A stretch of 64,000 nucleotides of DNA from UBA2966 sp965242505 (GTDB lineage Bacteria; Pseudomonadota; Alphaproteobacteria; UBA2966): contig OZ251449.1 in assembly GCA_965242505.1 (NCBI GenBank), positions 806,001 to 870,000 of the forward strand, written 5' to 3'. A program made the translations under genes and the position numbers. Of this stretch, positions 42,598 through 50,817 are shown one piece after another; the stretch's first letter is position 1, and every line of letters starts with the position of its first letter. The notes beneath the pieces are model-generated. The model saw nothing but the letters and a program-made list of their open reading frames with translations, ran no database searches and was not told the DNA's origin.

Positions 42598-43338
42598 ATG
42601 GCGCACCTGGACTTCCTGTGGACGGAGCAGTTCGCGCTCGCCGTCGGCGCCGCGGTCCTCGCCGGCATCGTGCGGGGTTTCTCGGGCTTCGGCGCCGGGC
42701 TGGTCATGACGCCGCTCCTGGCGCTCGTCTACGGGCCGGTGGACGCCGTGGTCATCATGATGATCACCGTGCTGGTCGGCGGCCTTCAGATGATCCCCGG
42801 AGTCCTGCCGCACGCCACCAAACGGGACCTCGCGCCGATCGCCATCGCCTGCGTTTTCGCGACGCCGGCGGGCACCTGGCTGCTGGTGAGCGCCGATCCG
42901 GACGTCATGCGCCGGGCGATCGGCGGATTCGTTCTGGTCTCCGCCGCGGTCATGCTGAGGGGCTGGTCCTATACCGGGCGGCGGAACGCCAGGATCGGTT
43001 TCGGGGCGGGGCTCGTGTCGGGCTTCGCCAACGGCGCGGGCGGCGTCGGCGGGCCGCCGGTCACCCTCTATCTCATCTCCTCCGACGAGCCGGCGATCGT
43101 GAAACGGGCGAACATCGCCGCGGCTTCCACGCTTCAGGCCGTCCTGACGGTCATACCCATGGCGGCCGCGGGCGTCGTGTCCGTCGACCTGTTGCTGAGG
43201 TCGGCGGCGCTGCTGATACCGTTCGTGGCCGCGATCGTCCTCGGCGGACGGCTGTTCGGCAGGGCGACCGACCGGACGTACCGCCTGACGGCCCTGTGGC
43301 TGCTGGCGGTCATCGGCCTCGCCGTCGCCTTCGCGTAG
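42598..43338 (+). CDS. TauE/SafE family membrane transporter (gene B)
   Basis: A 246-residue inner-membrane protein from ATG 42598, 12 bases after the efflux permease. The two Gly-rich half-repeat motifs are GIVRGFSGFGAGLVMTPLLA and GFANGAGGVGGPPVTLYLIS. About eight predicted helices. First of three consecutive members of the family on this strand. Likely exports an organosulfur or organic anion; the substrate cannot be told. Confidence 0.85.
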   Translation: MAHLDFLWTEQFALAVGAAVLAGIVRGFSGFGAGLVMTPLLALVYGPVDAVVIMMITVLVGGLQMIPGVLPHATKRDLAPIAIACVFATPAGTWLLVSADPDVMRRAIGGFVLVSAAVMLRGWSYTGRRNARIGFGAGLVSGFANGAGGVGGPPVTLYLISSDEPAIVKRANIAAASTLQAVLTVIPMAAAGVVSVDLLLRSAALLIPFVAAIVLGGRLFGRATDRTYRLTALWLLAVIGLAVAFA

Positions 43339-43423
43339 CCCGCATTTCTCATGCCGTCTCATACTGCTCGCCCACGGGCTTCATCCGATGACGGACCCTG
43401 CCGGTATGAGAAGCGCGGGGCAG
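43338..43423. repeat. Short internally deleted derivative of the dispersed repeat with both terminal motifs
   Basis: GCCCGCATTTCTCATGCCG at the left and CCGGTATGAGAAGCGCGGGG at the right are imperfect inverted repeats, with only about 45 bases between and no GC hairpins. This pair of ends without the middle resembles a miniature element. The ATG at 43388 used by the next gene is inside it. Confidence 0.65.
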
Positions 43424-44296
43424 CGTCGCCGAGGACGGGACGGCCCCGCGTCGTTCCGCGGAAGAGGCGGGGGAGGGCGGGGGAATGGTAAGTATTCCCG
43501 AGAGTGTCGCCAGCCGCGACCCTCGCATTCCGAGGACCGGATCATCGATTTCGACCTGACGCTTCTCGCCAGCGCGTTCGACGCGAGACTCGTCCTCGCC
43601 CTCGGGGTCGTTCTGGCCGGCGGAGTCGCGCTGGGGTTTTCCGGGTTCGGCGCCGGCCTGATCTTCATCGCTCTGCTGTCGTTGATCTACAGTCCGCGCG
43701 AGGCCGTCGCGCTGCTGATGATCATGGGAACGTTCGGGGCGTCGATGCTGGTTCCGTCGGCCGCCCGCCGCGCCGTATGGCGCGAGACCGCGCCGATGGC
43801 GGCCGCCGCGGTCCTGGCCGTTCCCCTGGGAAGCTACGTGTTGCTGACGATGGATCAGCACGCCATGCGGCGGATCATCGGCGTCGCGGTCCTGGTCCTG
43901 TCGGTCGCGACGTTTCGCGGCGCCGCCTGGACCGGGCCGCGCGGCCCCGTCGCCGACGTCGCGGCCGGCGCCGTTTCCGGCGCGGTCGCCGGCGCGACCG
44001 GACTGGGGAGGGTGCTCGTCGCGCTCTATTTCCTCGCCGCGCCGCGGCCTCCGTCGGTCCAGCGAGCCAACATCATCGTCGTCGGCAGTTCGATGGCGCT
44101 GTTCAACCTGATCGTCCTGGCGTCCGCCGGCGTCGTCACGGTCGAGCTCGCCATCCGGGCCGCCGTCCTGTTCCCGCCCTTCGCCGCGGCCATCCGGCTG
44201 GGGTCGCGGTTCTTCGAGGCGTCGACGGCGGAGCGGTTTCGCCGGATCGTCTCGGGCCTGCTCATGGCCATCGCCGCGCTGACGATTCTCGCCTGA
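43388..44296 (+). CDS. TauE/SafE family membrane transporter (gene C), start uncertain
   Basis: The transporter part, from about 43550, is a normal TauE/SafE protein of about 248 residues: VVLAGGVALGFSGFGAGLIF and AVSGAVAGATGLGRVLVALY as half-repeat motifs. The only ATG in frame is 43388, which adds about 50 Gly/Arg-rich residues and lies inside a repeat element. A start at a rare codon near 43540 (ATC ATC after GAGGACCGG) or CTG is possible. The second half motif is GLGR rather than GVGG, so transport chemistry may differ. Confidence 0.75.
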   Translation: MTDPAGMRSAGQRRRGRDGPASFRGRGGGGRGNGKYSRECRQPRPSHSEDRIIDFDLTLLASAFDARLVLALGVVLAGGVALGFSGFGAGLIFIALLSLIYSPREAVALLMIMGTFGASMLVPSAARRAVWRETAPMAAAAVLAVPLGSYVLLTMDQHAMRRIIGVAVLVLSVATFRGAAWTGPRGPVADVAAGAVSGAVAGATGLGRVLVALYFLAAPRPPSVQRANIIVVGSSMALFNLIVLASAGVVTVELAIRAAVLFPPFAAAIRLGSRFFEASTAERFRRIVSGLLMAIAALTILA

Positions 44297-44297
44297 C

Positions 44298-45038
44298 ATG
44301 GAGTTGCTCGCGCCCCTGTCGACGACGGATTTCGGACTGGCGGTCCTGCTCGCCGTTGCCGGCGGGTTCATGTACGGGTTCGCGGGGTTCGGCGGCGGGC
44401 TGATCATGGCGCCTCTCCTGGCGATCATCTACTGGCCCACGGAGGGCGTCATCATCGCCAACGCGATCCCGCTGCTCACGGCCTGGCTGGCGTTGCCCTC
44501 GGTGCGGCCTTACGTCCAGTGGCGGGAAGTCGGACCACTGTTGCTCGCCGCGGCCGTCGTGTCGCCCGTCGGCGCCTGGTTTCTGCTCTCCGGCGATCCG
44601 GAAGTCGTCCGCCGCGTGATGGGCGTCGTCGTGCTGTTCGCCGCCGCGTCGATGCTGTGCGGCTGGACCTACACCGGCCCGCGGAACCGTCTCACGGGGT
44701 TCCTGGCCGGCATCGTCAGCGGCAGCATGAATGGATACGTGGGTCTCGGCGGCACGTTCGTCAGCCTCTATTTCCTGTCGGCCCGCACGTCGTCGCGGGA
44801 GCAACGGGCCAACATCCTGCTGTCGATGATGCTGATCGGGATCCTGGTCGTCGGGCCCCTGGCGATCGGCGGCGCCGTCGGGCTCGACACCGTGGTCCGC
44901 TGCGCCGCGTTGACGCCGCCCTACGGCGCGGCCCTGTGGGTCGGCGCGCGGACGTTCCGCCGGACGAGGGGGGCGACCTACCGGCGCGTGGCGCTGGCGC
45001 TGTTGATCGCCGTCGGACTCTCCGCGACGTTCTTGTGA
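44298..45038 (+). CDS. TauE/SafE family membrane transporter (gene D)
   Basis: A 246-residue protein with its ATG 2 bases after the previous TGA. Half-repeat motifs are FMYGFAGFGGGLIMAPLLAI and GSMNGYVGLGGTFVSLYFLS. Hydrophobicity indicates eight helices. It is the third member in a row; spacing of 12, about 50 and 1-2 bases between the three, and the efflux pair directly before, suggest one operon from 39848 to 45038. Confidence 0.85.
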   Translation: MELLAPLSTTDFGLAVLLAVAGGFMYGFAGFGGGLIMAPLLAIIYWPTEGVIIANAIPLLTAWLALPSVRPYVQWREVGPLLLAAAVVSPVGAWFLLSGDPEVVRRVMGVVVLFAAASMLCGWTYTGPRNRLTGFLAGIVSGSMNGYVGLGGTFVSLYFLSARTSSREQRANILLSMMLIGILVVGPLAIGGAVGLDTVVRCAALTPPYGAALWVGARTFRRTRGATYRRVALALLIAVGLSATFL

Positions 45039-45040
45039 CC

Positions 45041-45083
45041 CCTTCCGGCCTTCCCCTTCTCAGGGGGGAGGGGCGTGAACGGA
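45041..45083. repeat. Short remnant of the dispersed repeat at a convergent gene end
   Basis: CCTTCCGGCCTTCCCCTTCT and CAGGGGGGAGGGGCGTGAAC match a decayed second hairpin of the dispersed element. It separates the TauE cluster from the converging quinone oxidoreductase gene and may end transcription of both. Confidence 0.5.
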
Positions 45084-46073
45084 TCAGCCGATTTCCAGCA
45101 GCAGCTTGCCGCGGGACTCGCGGGCTTCCATGAGCCGGTGGGCCTCGTCCGCCCGGTCGAGCGGCAGGACGCGGTCGATGGCCACGGCGAGCCGCCCGTC
45201 CGATACCCAGTCGACGAGGTCCCGCCAGCGGCCGGCGAGCTCGTCCCGGGTGCGGATGTAGTGCGCCATGTGCGGGCGGGTGAAGAAGACCGATCCCGCC
45301 TCCGACAGGTCCAGGGGGTCGAGGCTGTCGATCCTGCCCGAGGCGTGGCCGAACAGGACGCAGAGGCCGCGCGGGCGCAGGCATCGGATCGAGTCGTGGA
45401 ACGTCGCCTTGCCCACGGAATCGTAGACCACGTCCACGCCCTCGCCGCCGGTCGCCTCCATCACGGCTTCCCGAAAGTCCACGTCGCGGTAGAGGATGGC
45501 CGGGTCGGCGCCTCTCGCCGCCGCGATCCCGGCCTTCTCCGCCGACCCCACCGTGGCCAGCGCCCGCGCGCCCCTGATCCCGGCGATCTGGATCAGGAGC
45601 TGCCCCACGCCGCCGGCGCCGGCGTGAACGAGACAGGCGTTCCCGGCCGCCAGCGGCCAGGCGGACGTCGCGAGGTAGTGGGCCGTCACGCCCTGGGTGA
45701 TGAGCGCCGCCGCCGTGTCCAGTCCCATGCCGTCGGGCACGGGCATGACCACGGCCTCGGGCGCGGCGGCGTATTCGGCGTAGCTTCCCTGGATGCGGGT
45801 GAAGGCCACCCTGTCGCCTACGGCCACGCCGGACACCGCGTTTCCGACGGCGCTCGCGACGCCCGCGCCGTCGACGCCGAGACGCGCGGGAAGCGGCGTC
45901 GGGTAGGTGGGCGACCGGGCGTAGTCGCCGTTCCGGCGATAGACGTCGGTGTAGTTGACCCCGGCGTAGGCCAGCTTGACGACGACCTCGTCGTCCGCGG
46001 GCTCCGGCTCCGGCGCGTCGCGGACCCGGAGCGCGTCGATTCCGCCGAAGGCGTCGATTTCCACCGCTTTCAT
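45084..46073 (-). CDS. NADPH:quinone oxidoreductase-type medium-chain dehydrogenase
   Basis: A 329-residue protein from ATG 46073. It has the N-terminal GroES-like domain (VVVKLAYAGVNYTDVYRRNG, no zinc-ligand cysteines) and a Rossmann domain with the nucleotide loop VHAGAGGVGQLLIQIAGIRG near residue 145. The quinone oxidoreductase family (Qor) is the nearest; it reduces quinones or activated double bonds with NADPH in the cytosol. C-terminal KLLLEIG is a typical end. The gene is divergent from the DUF2306 gene with a 130-bp gap between. Confidence 0.87.
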   Translation of the reverse strand: MKAVEIDAFGGIDALRVRDAPEPEPADDEVVVKLAYAGVNYTDVYRRNGDYARSPTYPTPLPARLGVDGAGVASAVGNAVSGVAVGDRVAFTRIQGSYAEYAAAPEAVVMPVPDGMGLDTAAALITQGVTAHYLATSAWPLAAGNACLVHAGAGGVGQLLIQIAGIRGARALATVGSAEKAGIAAARGADPAILYRDVDFREAVMEATGGEGVDVVYDSVGKATFHDSIRCLRPRGLCVLFGHASGRIDSLDPLDLSEAGSVFFTRPHMAHYIRTRDELAGRWRDLVDWVSDGRLAVAIDRVLPLDRADEAHRLMEARESRGKLLLEIG

Positions 46074-46205
46074 GTCTCGATACCTCCCGCCGCCGATCGT
46101 CGGAGAGCCGGCGCCCGCCGCCGCGCCGGACGGGAAAGGCAGGGGCCGGCTCGGCGCGTTCGACGCGCATGATGCCCAAGATACGCGTATAATGCCTCAA
46201 AGATC

Positions 46206-46574
46206 ATGACCGCCGCCATCGCCATCCATCTCGCCGCCGCCGCGGCGGCTCTGGGAATCGGTTCCGTCGTGCTCCTGCGGGCCAAGGGCACGCCCATGCA
46301 CAAGGCGTTCGGCCGGGCGTGGGTGGGGTTGATCGCCGTCGCGTCGATTTCGTCCTTCTGGATTCTCGAGCTTCGCGGCGGCGCGGGTTTCAGCGTCATT
46401 CACGCGCTTTCCGCGTGGACGCTGTTCGCGGTGGCCGCGGCGGTCCTGGCCATCAGGCGGGGCAGGGTCCGGACTCACGCGGGCTGGATGATCGGAGCCT
46501 TCGTCGGTCTCGTCGCCGCCGGGGCGGGCGCCCTCGCGCCCGGCCGGCTGCTGCCGGAAACGTTGTTCGGATGA
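46206..46574 (+). CDS. DUF2306-type small membrane protein
   Basis: A 122-residue protein from ATG 46206 with four predicted helices: IAIHLAAAAAALGIGSVVLL, GLIAVASISSFWILEL, ALSAWTLFAVAAAVLAI and WMIGAFVGLVAAGAGAL. The loop KGTPMHKAFGRAW and the His in FSVIHALSAW match the DUF2306 (COG5395) family, which may bind heme or ligand in the membrane, though no function is known. It shares ATGA with a possible upstream start of the next gene. Confidence 0.75.
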   Translation: MTAAIAIHLAAAAAALGIGSVVLLRAKGTPMHKAFGRAWVGLIAVASISSFWILELRGGAGFSVIHALSAWTLFAVAAAVLAIRRGRVRTHAGWMIGAFVGLVAAGAGALAPGRLLPETLFG

Positions 46575-46603
46575 GCCAACCGGGAGAGGGGGAGGGGGAA
46601 CGC

Positions 46604-47506
46604 ATGGCGCGGGACGCCGCATCGCGGCGGGTCGGCTTCGTCGGCCTCGGGATCATGGGCGGTCGCATGGCGCGCCGCCTGCTCGCGAGCGGCGTCGATC
46701 TGACCGTCTGCGATATCGACGCGGCGGCGGTCCGGGCGGCGGTCGGCGCCGGCGCCAGGGCGGCGGAGAGCCCGAGGGAGCTGGGCGCCGCCAGCGACGT
46801 GGTCATCGCCATGCTGCCGAACCCGCGAATCCTCGAGGAGGTCGCCGTCGGCGAAGACGGCCTGATCGCGGGGATGGCCGCGGGCGGCCTTCTCGTGGAC
46901 ATGGCGACGGACGGCGTGTCGGCGGTGAAGCGGCTGGAGGAGCCGCTGGCCGGGAAGGGCATCCGCATCATCGACGCGCCGGTGGGACGCGGCCCGGCGG
47001 AAGCGGAGACCGGCGACCTGTTCGTCCTGATGGGCGGCAGGCCCGAGGACTGCGAGGAGGCGCGCGGACTGCTGTCGCTGCTGGGGAGCGATATCCACTA
47101 TTGCGGCCCCCTCGGCGCGGGGCAGGCCATCAAGCTCGTCAACAACATGGTCTCGTCGACCACCATGGCGGTGGTGGCGGAGGGCTACGCGCTGGCCCGG
47201 CGCGCCGGCGCCGACGTCGGGCTGATGACGCGCCTGTTGTCGGGCTCCGCCGCCGACTCGTGGCAGTTGCGCAACGGCCTCGTCGGCAAGGCCCTAGCCG
47301 GCGATTTCTCGCCCCGCTTCAAGATCGCGCTGGCTCGCAAGGACGTGGCGCTGGCCGTGGAGATGGCCGACGAGCTGGGTTCGCCCTCCGACATGGGGCG
47401 CGCCGCCCTGAACTGGTACGAGCGGGGCATGGCGGCGGGCCACGGCGACCTCGACCGCGCCGGCATCGTGCTCACGGAACATCCGGACTTGCTGAAAGGC
47501 CGCTGA
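46604..47506 (+). CDS. NAD(P)-dependent beta-hydroxyacid dehydrogenase (3-hydroxyisobutyrate dehydrogenase family)
   Basis: A 300-residue protein from ATG 46604, which has GGAGG eight bases upstream; ATG 46571 overlapping the previous stop is an alternative. The Rossmann motif VGFVGLGIMGGRMARRLL, the substrate loop IDAPVGRGPAEAETGDLFVL and the catalytic Lys region GAGQAIKLVNNMVSS are all present, with a C-terminal ARKDVALAVEMADELG. It should oxidise a short beta-hydroxyacid or reduce a semialdehyde with NAD(P). The loop PVGRGPAEA instead of PVSGG suggests a less usual substrate. Confidence 0.87.
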   Translation: MARDAASRRVGFVGLGIMGGRMARRLLASGVDLTVCDIDAAAVRAAVGAGARAAESPRELGAASDVVIAMLPNPRILEEVAVGEDGLIAGMAAGGLLVDMATDGVSAVKRLEEPLAGKGIRIIDAPVGRGPAEAETGDLFVLMGGRPEDCEEARGLLSLLGSDIHYCGPLGAGQAIKLVNNMVSSTTMAVVAEGYALARRAGADVGLMTRLLSGSAADSWQLRNGLVGKALAGDFSPRFKIALARKDVALAVEMADELGSPSDMGRAALNWYERGMAAGHGDLDRAGIVLTEHPDLLKGR

Positions 47507-47554
47507 CCCGCATTTCTCGCACCGGCAGGGATCGAGGGGGGGGGGGGACCGCGA

Positions 47555-48887
47555 GGTACAGACCGGATAGAAAGGTAACAGTTTAGACCGGATACATGGG
47601 TAACAGGTTAGAGGGTCGGTCGGGAGGTGCGGGAGGTGCGGCCGATGCCCTGGAAGGAGACCTGTCCGATGGACGAGAAGCTGGTTTTCGTTGCCGATTA
47701 TCTGCGTGGCGAGTGGTCGATGACGGCGCTGTGCGAGCACTACGGCATCAGCCGCAAGACCGGGTACAAGTGGCTTGATCGGTATCGCGGCGACGGCCCG
47801 GAGGGTCTGGTCGAGCGGTCGCGGGCGCCGCGTCGCCATGGTCGGTCGATGGCGCCGTCGGTGGCCGAGGCGATCATCGCCTTGCGCCGCACGCGTCCGC
47901 ACTGGGGTCCGCGCAAGCTGCGGGCGGTGTTGGTGAGTCAGCGCCCCGAGGTGGCGTGGCCGGCGGCCAGCACGATGGGCGACCTGCTGCGGGCGGAGGG
48001 TCTGGTGGCGCGCCGTCGCCGGCGCCGTCGGATGGCGGCTCCGTGTCGTCCGTTCCGCCCTGTGGCGGCTCCCAACGACGTGTGGTGTATCGACTTCAAG
48101 GGGTGGTTTCGCACCCGCGACGGCGTCCGCTGCGATCCGCTGACGATCACCGACGCCTACAGCCGCTTTCTGTTGGCGTGCGTCATCGTCCCGCCGCAGA
48201 CCGCAGCGGTGGGGGCGGCGGTGGGGCGGGTGTTCCGGCGCTACGGGGTTCCCGAGGCCATCCGTTCGGACAACGGGGCGCCGTTCGCCGGTCCGGGGGC
48301 TGGGGGTCTGTCGCGTCTGTCGGTGGAATGGATCAAGGCCGGGATCGCGGTGGAGCGGATTGCGCGGGGTCAGCCGCAGCAGAACGGGAGGCATGAGCGG
48401 ATGCATCGGACGTTGAAGGCCGAGACCGCGACGCCGCCGGCGGCGACGGCGGCCGCGCAACAGGCCCGCTTCGACCGCTTCCGCCAGGACTTCAACGTCC
48501 ATCGTCCGCATGAGGCCTTGGGGCAGAAGCCGCCTGCGGCGTTCTACCGGTCGTCGGAGCGGCGTCATCCCGAGCGCCTGGAGGAGCCCTGGTACGATGC
48601 CGAGCACGCGATGCGCCGGGTCCGCACCGATGGCTCCATCAAGTGGGGCGGCGACTTGGTCTTCGTCAGCGAGACGCTGAGGGGCGAACCTGTGGGCGTG
48701 GCCGAGACTGACGGGGGCGACTGGATCGTCCGCTTCGCGGATGTCGACCTCGGGATCATCGATCGGAGGTCGAAGAAGCTACACCGCTTCCGTGCGGCCC
48801 GGCCGGGCCGCACGGAAGCGGGACAGACCGGGAACACTGTTACCCATGTATCCGGTCTGTAGTGTTACCCATCTATCCGGTTGCTCA
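47555..48887 (+). mobile_element. IS481-family insertion sequence, copy 2 (1333 bp)
   Basis: Same orientation and same ends as copy 1, with a 3-bp target duplication CGA (47552-47554 and 48888-48890). It is nine bases longer because GGGAGGTGC is duplicated just before the transposase start. Two identical direct copies 14 kb apart could recombine and delete everything between them. Confidence 0.88.
47645..48862 (+). CDS. IS481-family transposase (copy 2)
   Basis: A 405-residue DDE transposase from ATG 47645, with the duplicated GGGAGGTGC ahead. It differs from copy 1 at about ten positions, for example YKWLDRYRG for YKWLGRYRG and VSQRPEVAW for VGEHPEVAW. Catalytic residues (Asp in WCIDFKGWF, Asp in IRSDNGAPF, Glu in NGRHERMHR) are intact. 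The same 36-bp palindrome is at 48784-48819. The protein is probably active. Confidence 0.95.
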   Translation: MPWKETCPMDEKLVFVADYLRGEWSMTALCEHYGISRKTGYKWLDRYRGDGPEGLVERSRAPRRHGRSMAPSVAEAIIALRRTRPHWGPRKLRAVLVSQRPEVAWPAASTMGDLLRAEGLVARRRRRRRMAAPCRPFRPVAAPNDVWCIDFKGWFRTRDGVRCDPLTITDAYSRFLLACVIVPPQTAAVGAAVGRVFRRYGVPEAIRSDNGAPFAGPGAGGLSRLSVEWIKAGIAVERIARGQPQQNGRHERMHRTLKAETATPPAATAAAQQARFDRFRQDFNVHRPHEALGQKPPAAFYRSSERRHPERLEEPWYDAEHAMRRVRTDGSIKWGGDLVFVSETLRGEPVGVAETDGGDWIVRFADVDLGIIDRRSKKLHRFRAARPGRTEAGQTGNTVTHVSGL

Positions 48888-49025
48888 CGATCCACCCCCC
48901 TCCCGACCTCCCCCTTGTCAGGGGGAGGAGTATGGATAGCCCCTCCGCTCCCCTTCTTCTCCCTCCCCCTGGCAGGGGGAGGGTCGGGAGGGGGATCGCG
49001 CCGGAGGGGATACGAGAAATGCGGG

Positions 49026-49634
49026 TCAGTCGGGGAACGGCCGCCGCCAGGCGGGAATCTCCATCAGGCCGTCGTGAAAGCGCCGGATCCGGGGATAGTC
49101 GTCGAGCGGCAACTTCGAGGCCTCCGCCAGGGGCAGCAGGCAGGCCACGGCGAAGTCGGCGATGCTGAGGGTCTCCGCGACGAGCCGGGTCCGGCCTTCG
49201 AGATGCGCGTCCAGCACCGCAGCGAACCGGTTCCAGTTGCCCAGCGCCTCCTCGACCCTGGCCGGGTCGGGGTCGCCCAGGCCGAACCGCCCGCGGATGC
49301 GGTTCTCGAAGTGAAGGACGCCGCCCCAGCGCGTGAACTGGGCCGCGTCCCAGAGCAGCCAGCGCATGATCTCGATCCGGCGTTCGTCCCGGGGCCAGAG
49401 GTCGGAGTCCGCCTTGTCCGACAGGTAGGCCATGATCGCCACCGACTCCCACATCTTCACGTCGCCGTCGACGAGCGCGGGCACCTTGCCGTTCGGATTG
49501 ACGGCCAGGAATTCGGAACTGCGGTGCTCGCCCTTGCCCAGGTCGACGTGGACGTAATCCACGTCGAACCCCAGATGCCTGGCGACGGCGCAGGCCCGCC
49601 AAGGGTTCTGCGTGTCGTAGTAATAGAGCTTCAT
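49026..49634 (-). CDS. Glutathione S-transferase family protein
   Basis: A 202-residue protein from ATG 49634. The thioredoxin-like N-terminal domain (LYYYDTQNPWRACAVARHLG, VNPNGKVPALVDGDVKMWES with the cis-Pro and glutathione-binding ES) and an all-helical C-terminal domain with TLSIADFAVACLLPLAE (N-capping box SxAD) are clear. It conjugates or isomerises electrophiles with glutathione in the cytosol. No neighbours in an operon; the divergent dehydrogenase starts 105 bases away. Confidence 0.9.
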   Translation of the reverse strand: MKLYYYDTQNPWRACAVARHLGFDVDYVHVDLGKGEHRSSEFLAVNPNGKVPALVDGDVKMWESVAIMAYLSDKADSDLWPRDERRIEIMRWLLWDAAQFTRWGGVLHFENRIRGRFGLGDPDPARVEEALGNWNRFAAVLDAHLEGRTRLVAETLSIADFAVACLLPLAEASKLPLDDYPRIRRFHDGLMEIPAWRRPFPD

Positions 49635-49738
49635 TTCCGCTTCCCGGCGCGCGGGCGCCCGGCGTGGTCGGCGCCGCCGACATTGTGGCCCGGGAACGTC
49701 GCGGGCGTCACGCGGAACATGGTATTCTCCGCGCCGCG

Positions 49739-50737
49739 ATGGAGATTCTGCTGCACGAGAGGTCCTACGCGCGCGTGCGCGAACGCCTGCGCGGCCTCGG
49801 CCTGAGTGTCGTCCGCGTCGATGCCGATGGCTCCTATGCGCGCGACGGAGAGCGGATCGAGCCCGAGGACGCGAAACCGGAAGTCTTCTGGCTCGGCCTG
49901 GAGTTCATCGGCGCCGGGCAGTTCGACGACGCCTTCGACATGGCGTTGCGGCCCAGCACGGTGAAATGGATGCAGACGATGAACGCCGGCCTCGACCGCG
50001 GACGCTACCGGGAGATCGTGGAGGCCGGCATCCGCCTCAGCAACAGCGGCGCCACGGCCGTGGCCATCGCGGAATACGTCATGGCTCAGGTCCTGAACGC
50101 CTATCAGCCGTTCGAGGACCAGTTGGCGGCCCAGGCCCGGGGCGAGTGGCTCGCGACCCGTTTCCGCGAGCTTTCCCGCAGCGTCTGGCTGATCGTCGGC
50201 TTCGGCCCGATCGGCCAGGCCGTCGCGGCGCGCGCGCGCGCCTTCGGCGCCCGTATCATGGTCGTGCGCCGCGGATCCGAATCCCGCGGGCTCGCCGACG
50301 AGATGGGGCGTCTGGAGAACCTGCCCGATCTCCTGCCCCGCGCCGACGTGATCGTGCTGGCCTGTTCCCTCAACGACGGGACCCGCGGCCTCGCCGACGC
50401 CGGTTTCTTCCGCCGCGTGAAGGAGGACGCCGTGTTCGTGAACGTCGCCCGCGGCGCGCTCGTGGACGACGCCGCGCTGATAGACTGCCTCGATTCGGGC
50501 CGTCTTCGCCGGGCCGTCCTCGACGTGTTCGCGGCGGAGCCTCTCGATCCCGGGAGTCCTTACTGGAGCCATCCCCGCGCGCGGGTGACGGCCCACACCT
50601 CGTGGGCGGGCGACGGCACCGTTCCGCGCGGCGACGACCTTTTCCTCGGCAATCTCGCGCGCTACGTCCGGGGCGAACCTCTGGAGATGGAGGTGGATCC
50701 TGCCGACGTGCCGCGCCAGGCGCCGCGCCGGCCATAA
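49739..50737 (+). CDS. D-isomer-specific 2-hydroxyacid dehydrogenase, NAD-binding
   Basis: A 332-residue protein from ATG 49739. The NAD-binding loop VWLIVGFGPIGQAVAARARA near residue 145 and the catalytic elements DAVFVNVARGALVDDAAL (Arg), LDVFAAEPLDPGSPYW (Glu) and VTAHTSWAGDG (His) are in place. It reduces 2-oxoacids to D-2-hydroxyacids or the reverse. The N-terminal substrate domain is shortened, so the acid is unknown. A remnant of the dispersed repeat (50738-50800) separates it from the CaiB gene. Confidence 0.85.
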   Translation: MEILLHERSYARVRERLRGLGLSVVRVDADGSYARDGERIEPEDAKPEVFWLGLEFIGAGQFDDAFDMALRPSTVKWMQTMNAGLDRGRYREIVEAGIRLSNSGATAVAIAEYVMAQVLNAYQPFEDQLAAQARGEWLATRFRELSRSVWLIVGFGPIGQAVAARARAFGARIMVVRRGSESRGLADEMGRLENLPDLLPRADVIVLACSLNDGTRGLADAGFFRRVKEDAVFVNVARGALVDDAALIDCLDSGRLRRAVLDVFAAEPLDPGSPYWSHPRARVTAHTSWAGDGTVPRGDDLFLGNLARYVRGEPLEMEVDPADVPRQAPRRP

Positions 50738-50800
50738 CCCGTATTCCTCATGCCGGCGGAGGATCAAGGAGTGCGCGGCATTGCAGGACCGCGGCTCGCC
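50738..50800. repeat. Remnant of the dispersed repeat, terminal part
   Basis: Starts ACCCGTATTCCTCATGCCGG and continues AGGAGTGCGCGGCATTGCAG with GACCGCGG, matching the end segment of the element seen at 38205-38260. The hairpin portion is absent; it ends where the ribosome site of the CaiB gene begins. Confidence 0.6.
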
Positions 50801-50817
50801 GGAGAAGGGAGTGCGGC

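Larger units (their letters stand above)
47507..49022 (-). repeat. Dispersed GC-rich hairpin repeat, minus orientation, interrupted by the IS copy
   Basis: The left part (47507-47554) starts ACCCGCATTTCTCGCACCGG and ends GGACCGCGA; the right part (48888-49022) starts CGATCCACCCCCCTCCC, has both hairpins and ends GATACGAGAAATGCGGGTCA. Removal of the IS and one CGA rebuilds the order seen in the intact copies. A run of eleven or more G residues at about 47537-47547 replaces the usual AGTGCGCGGCGTTGC. Confidence 0.75.
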
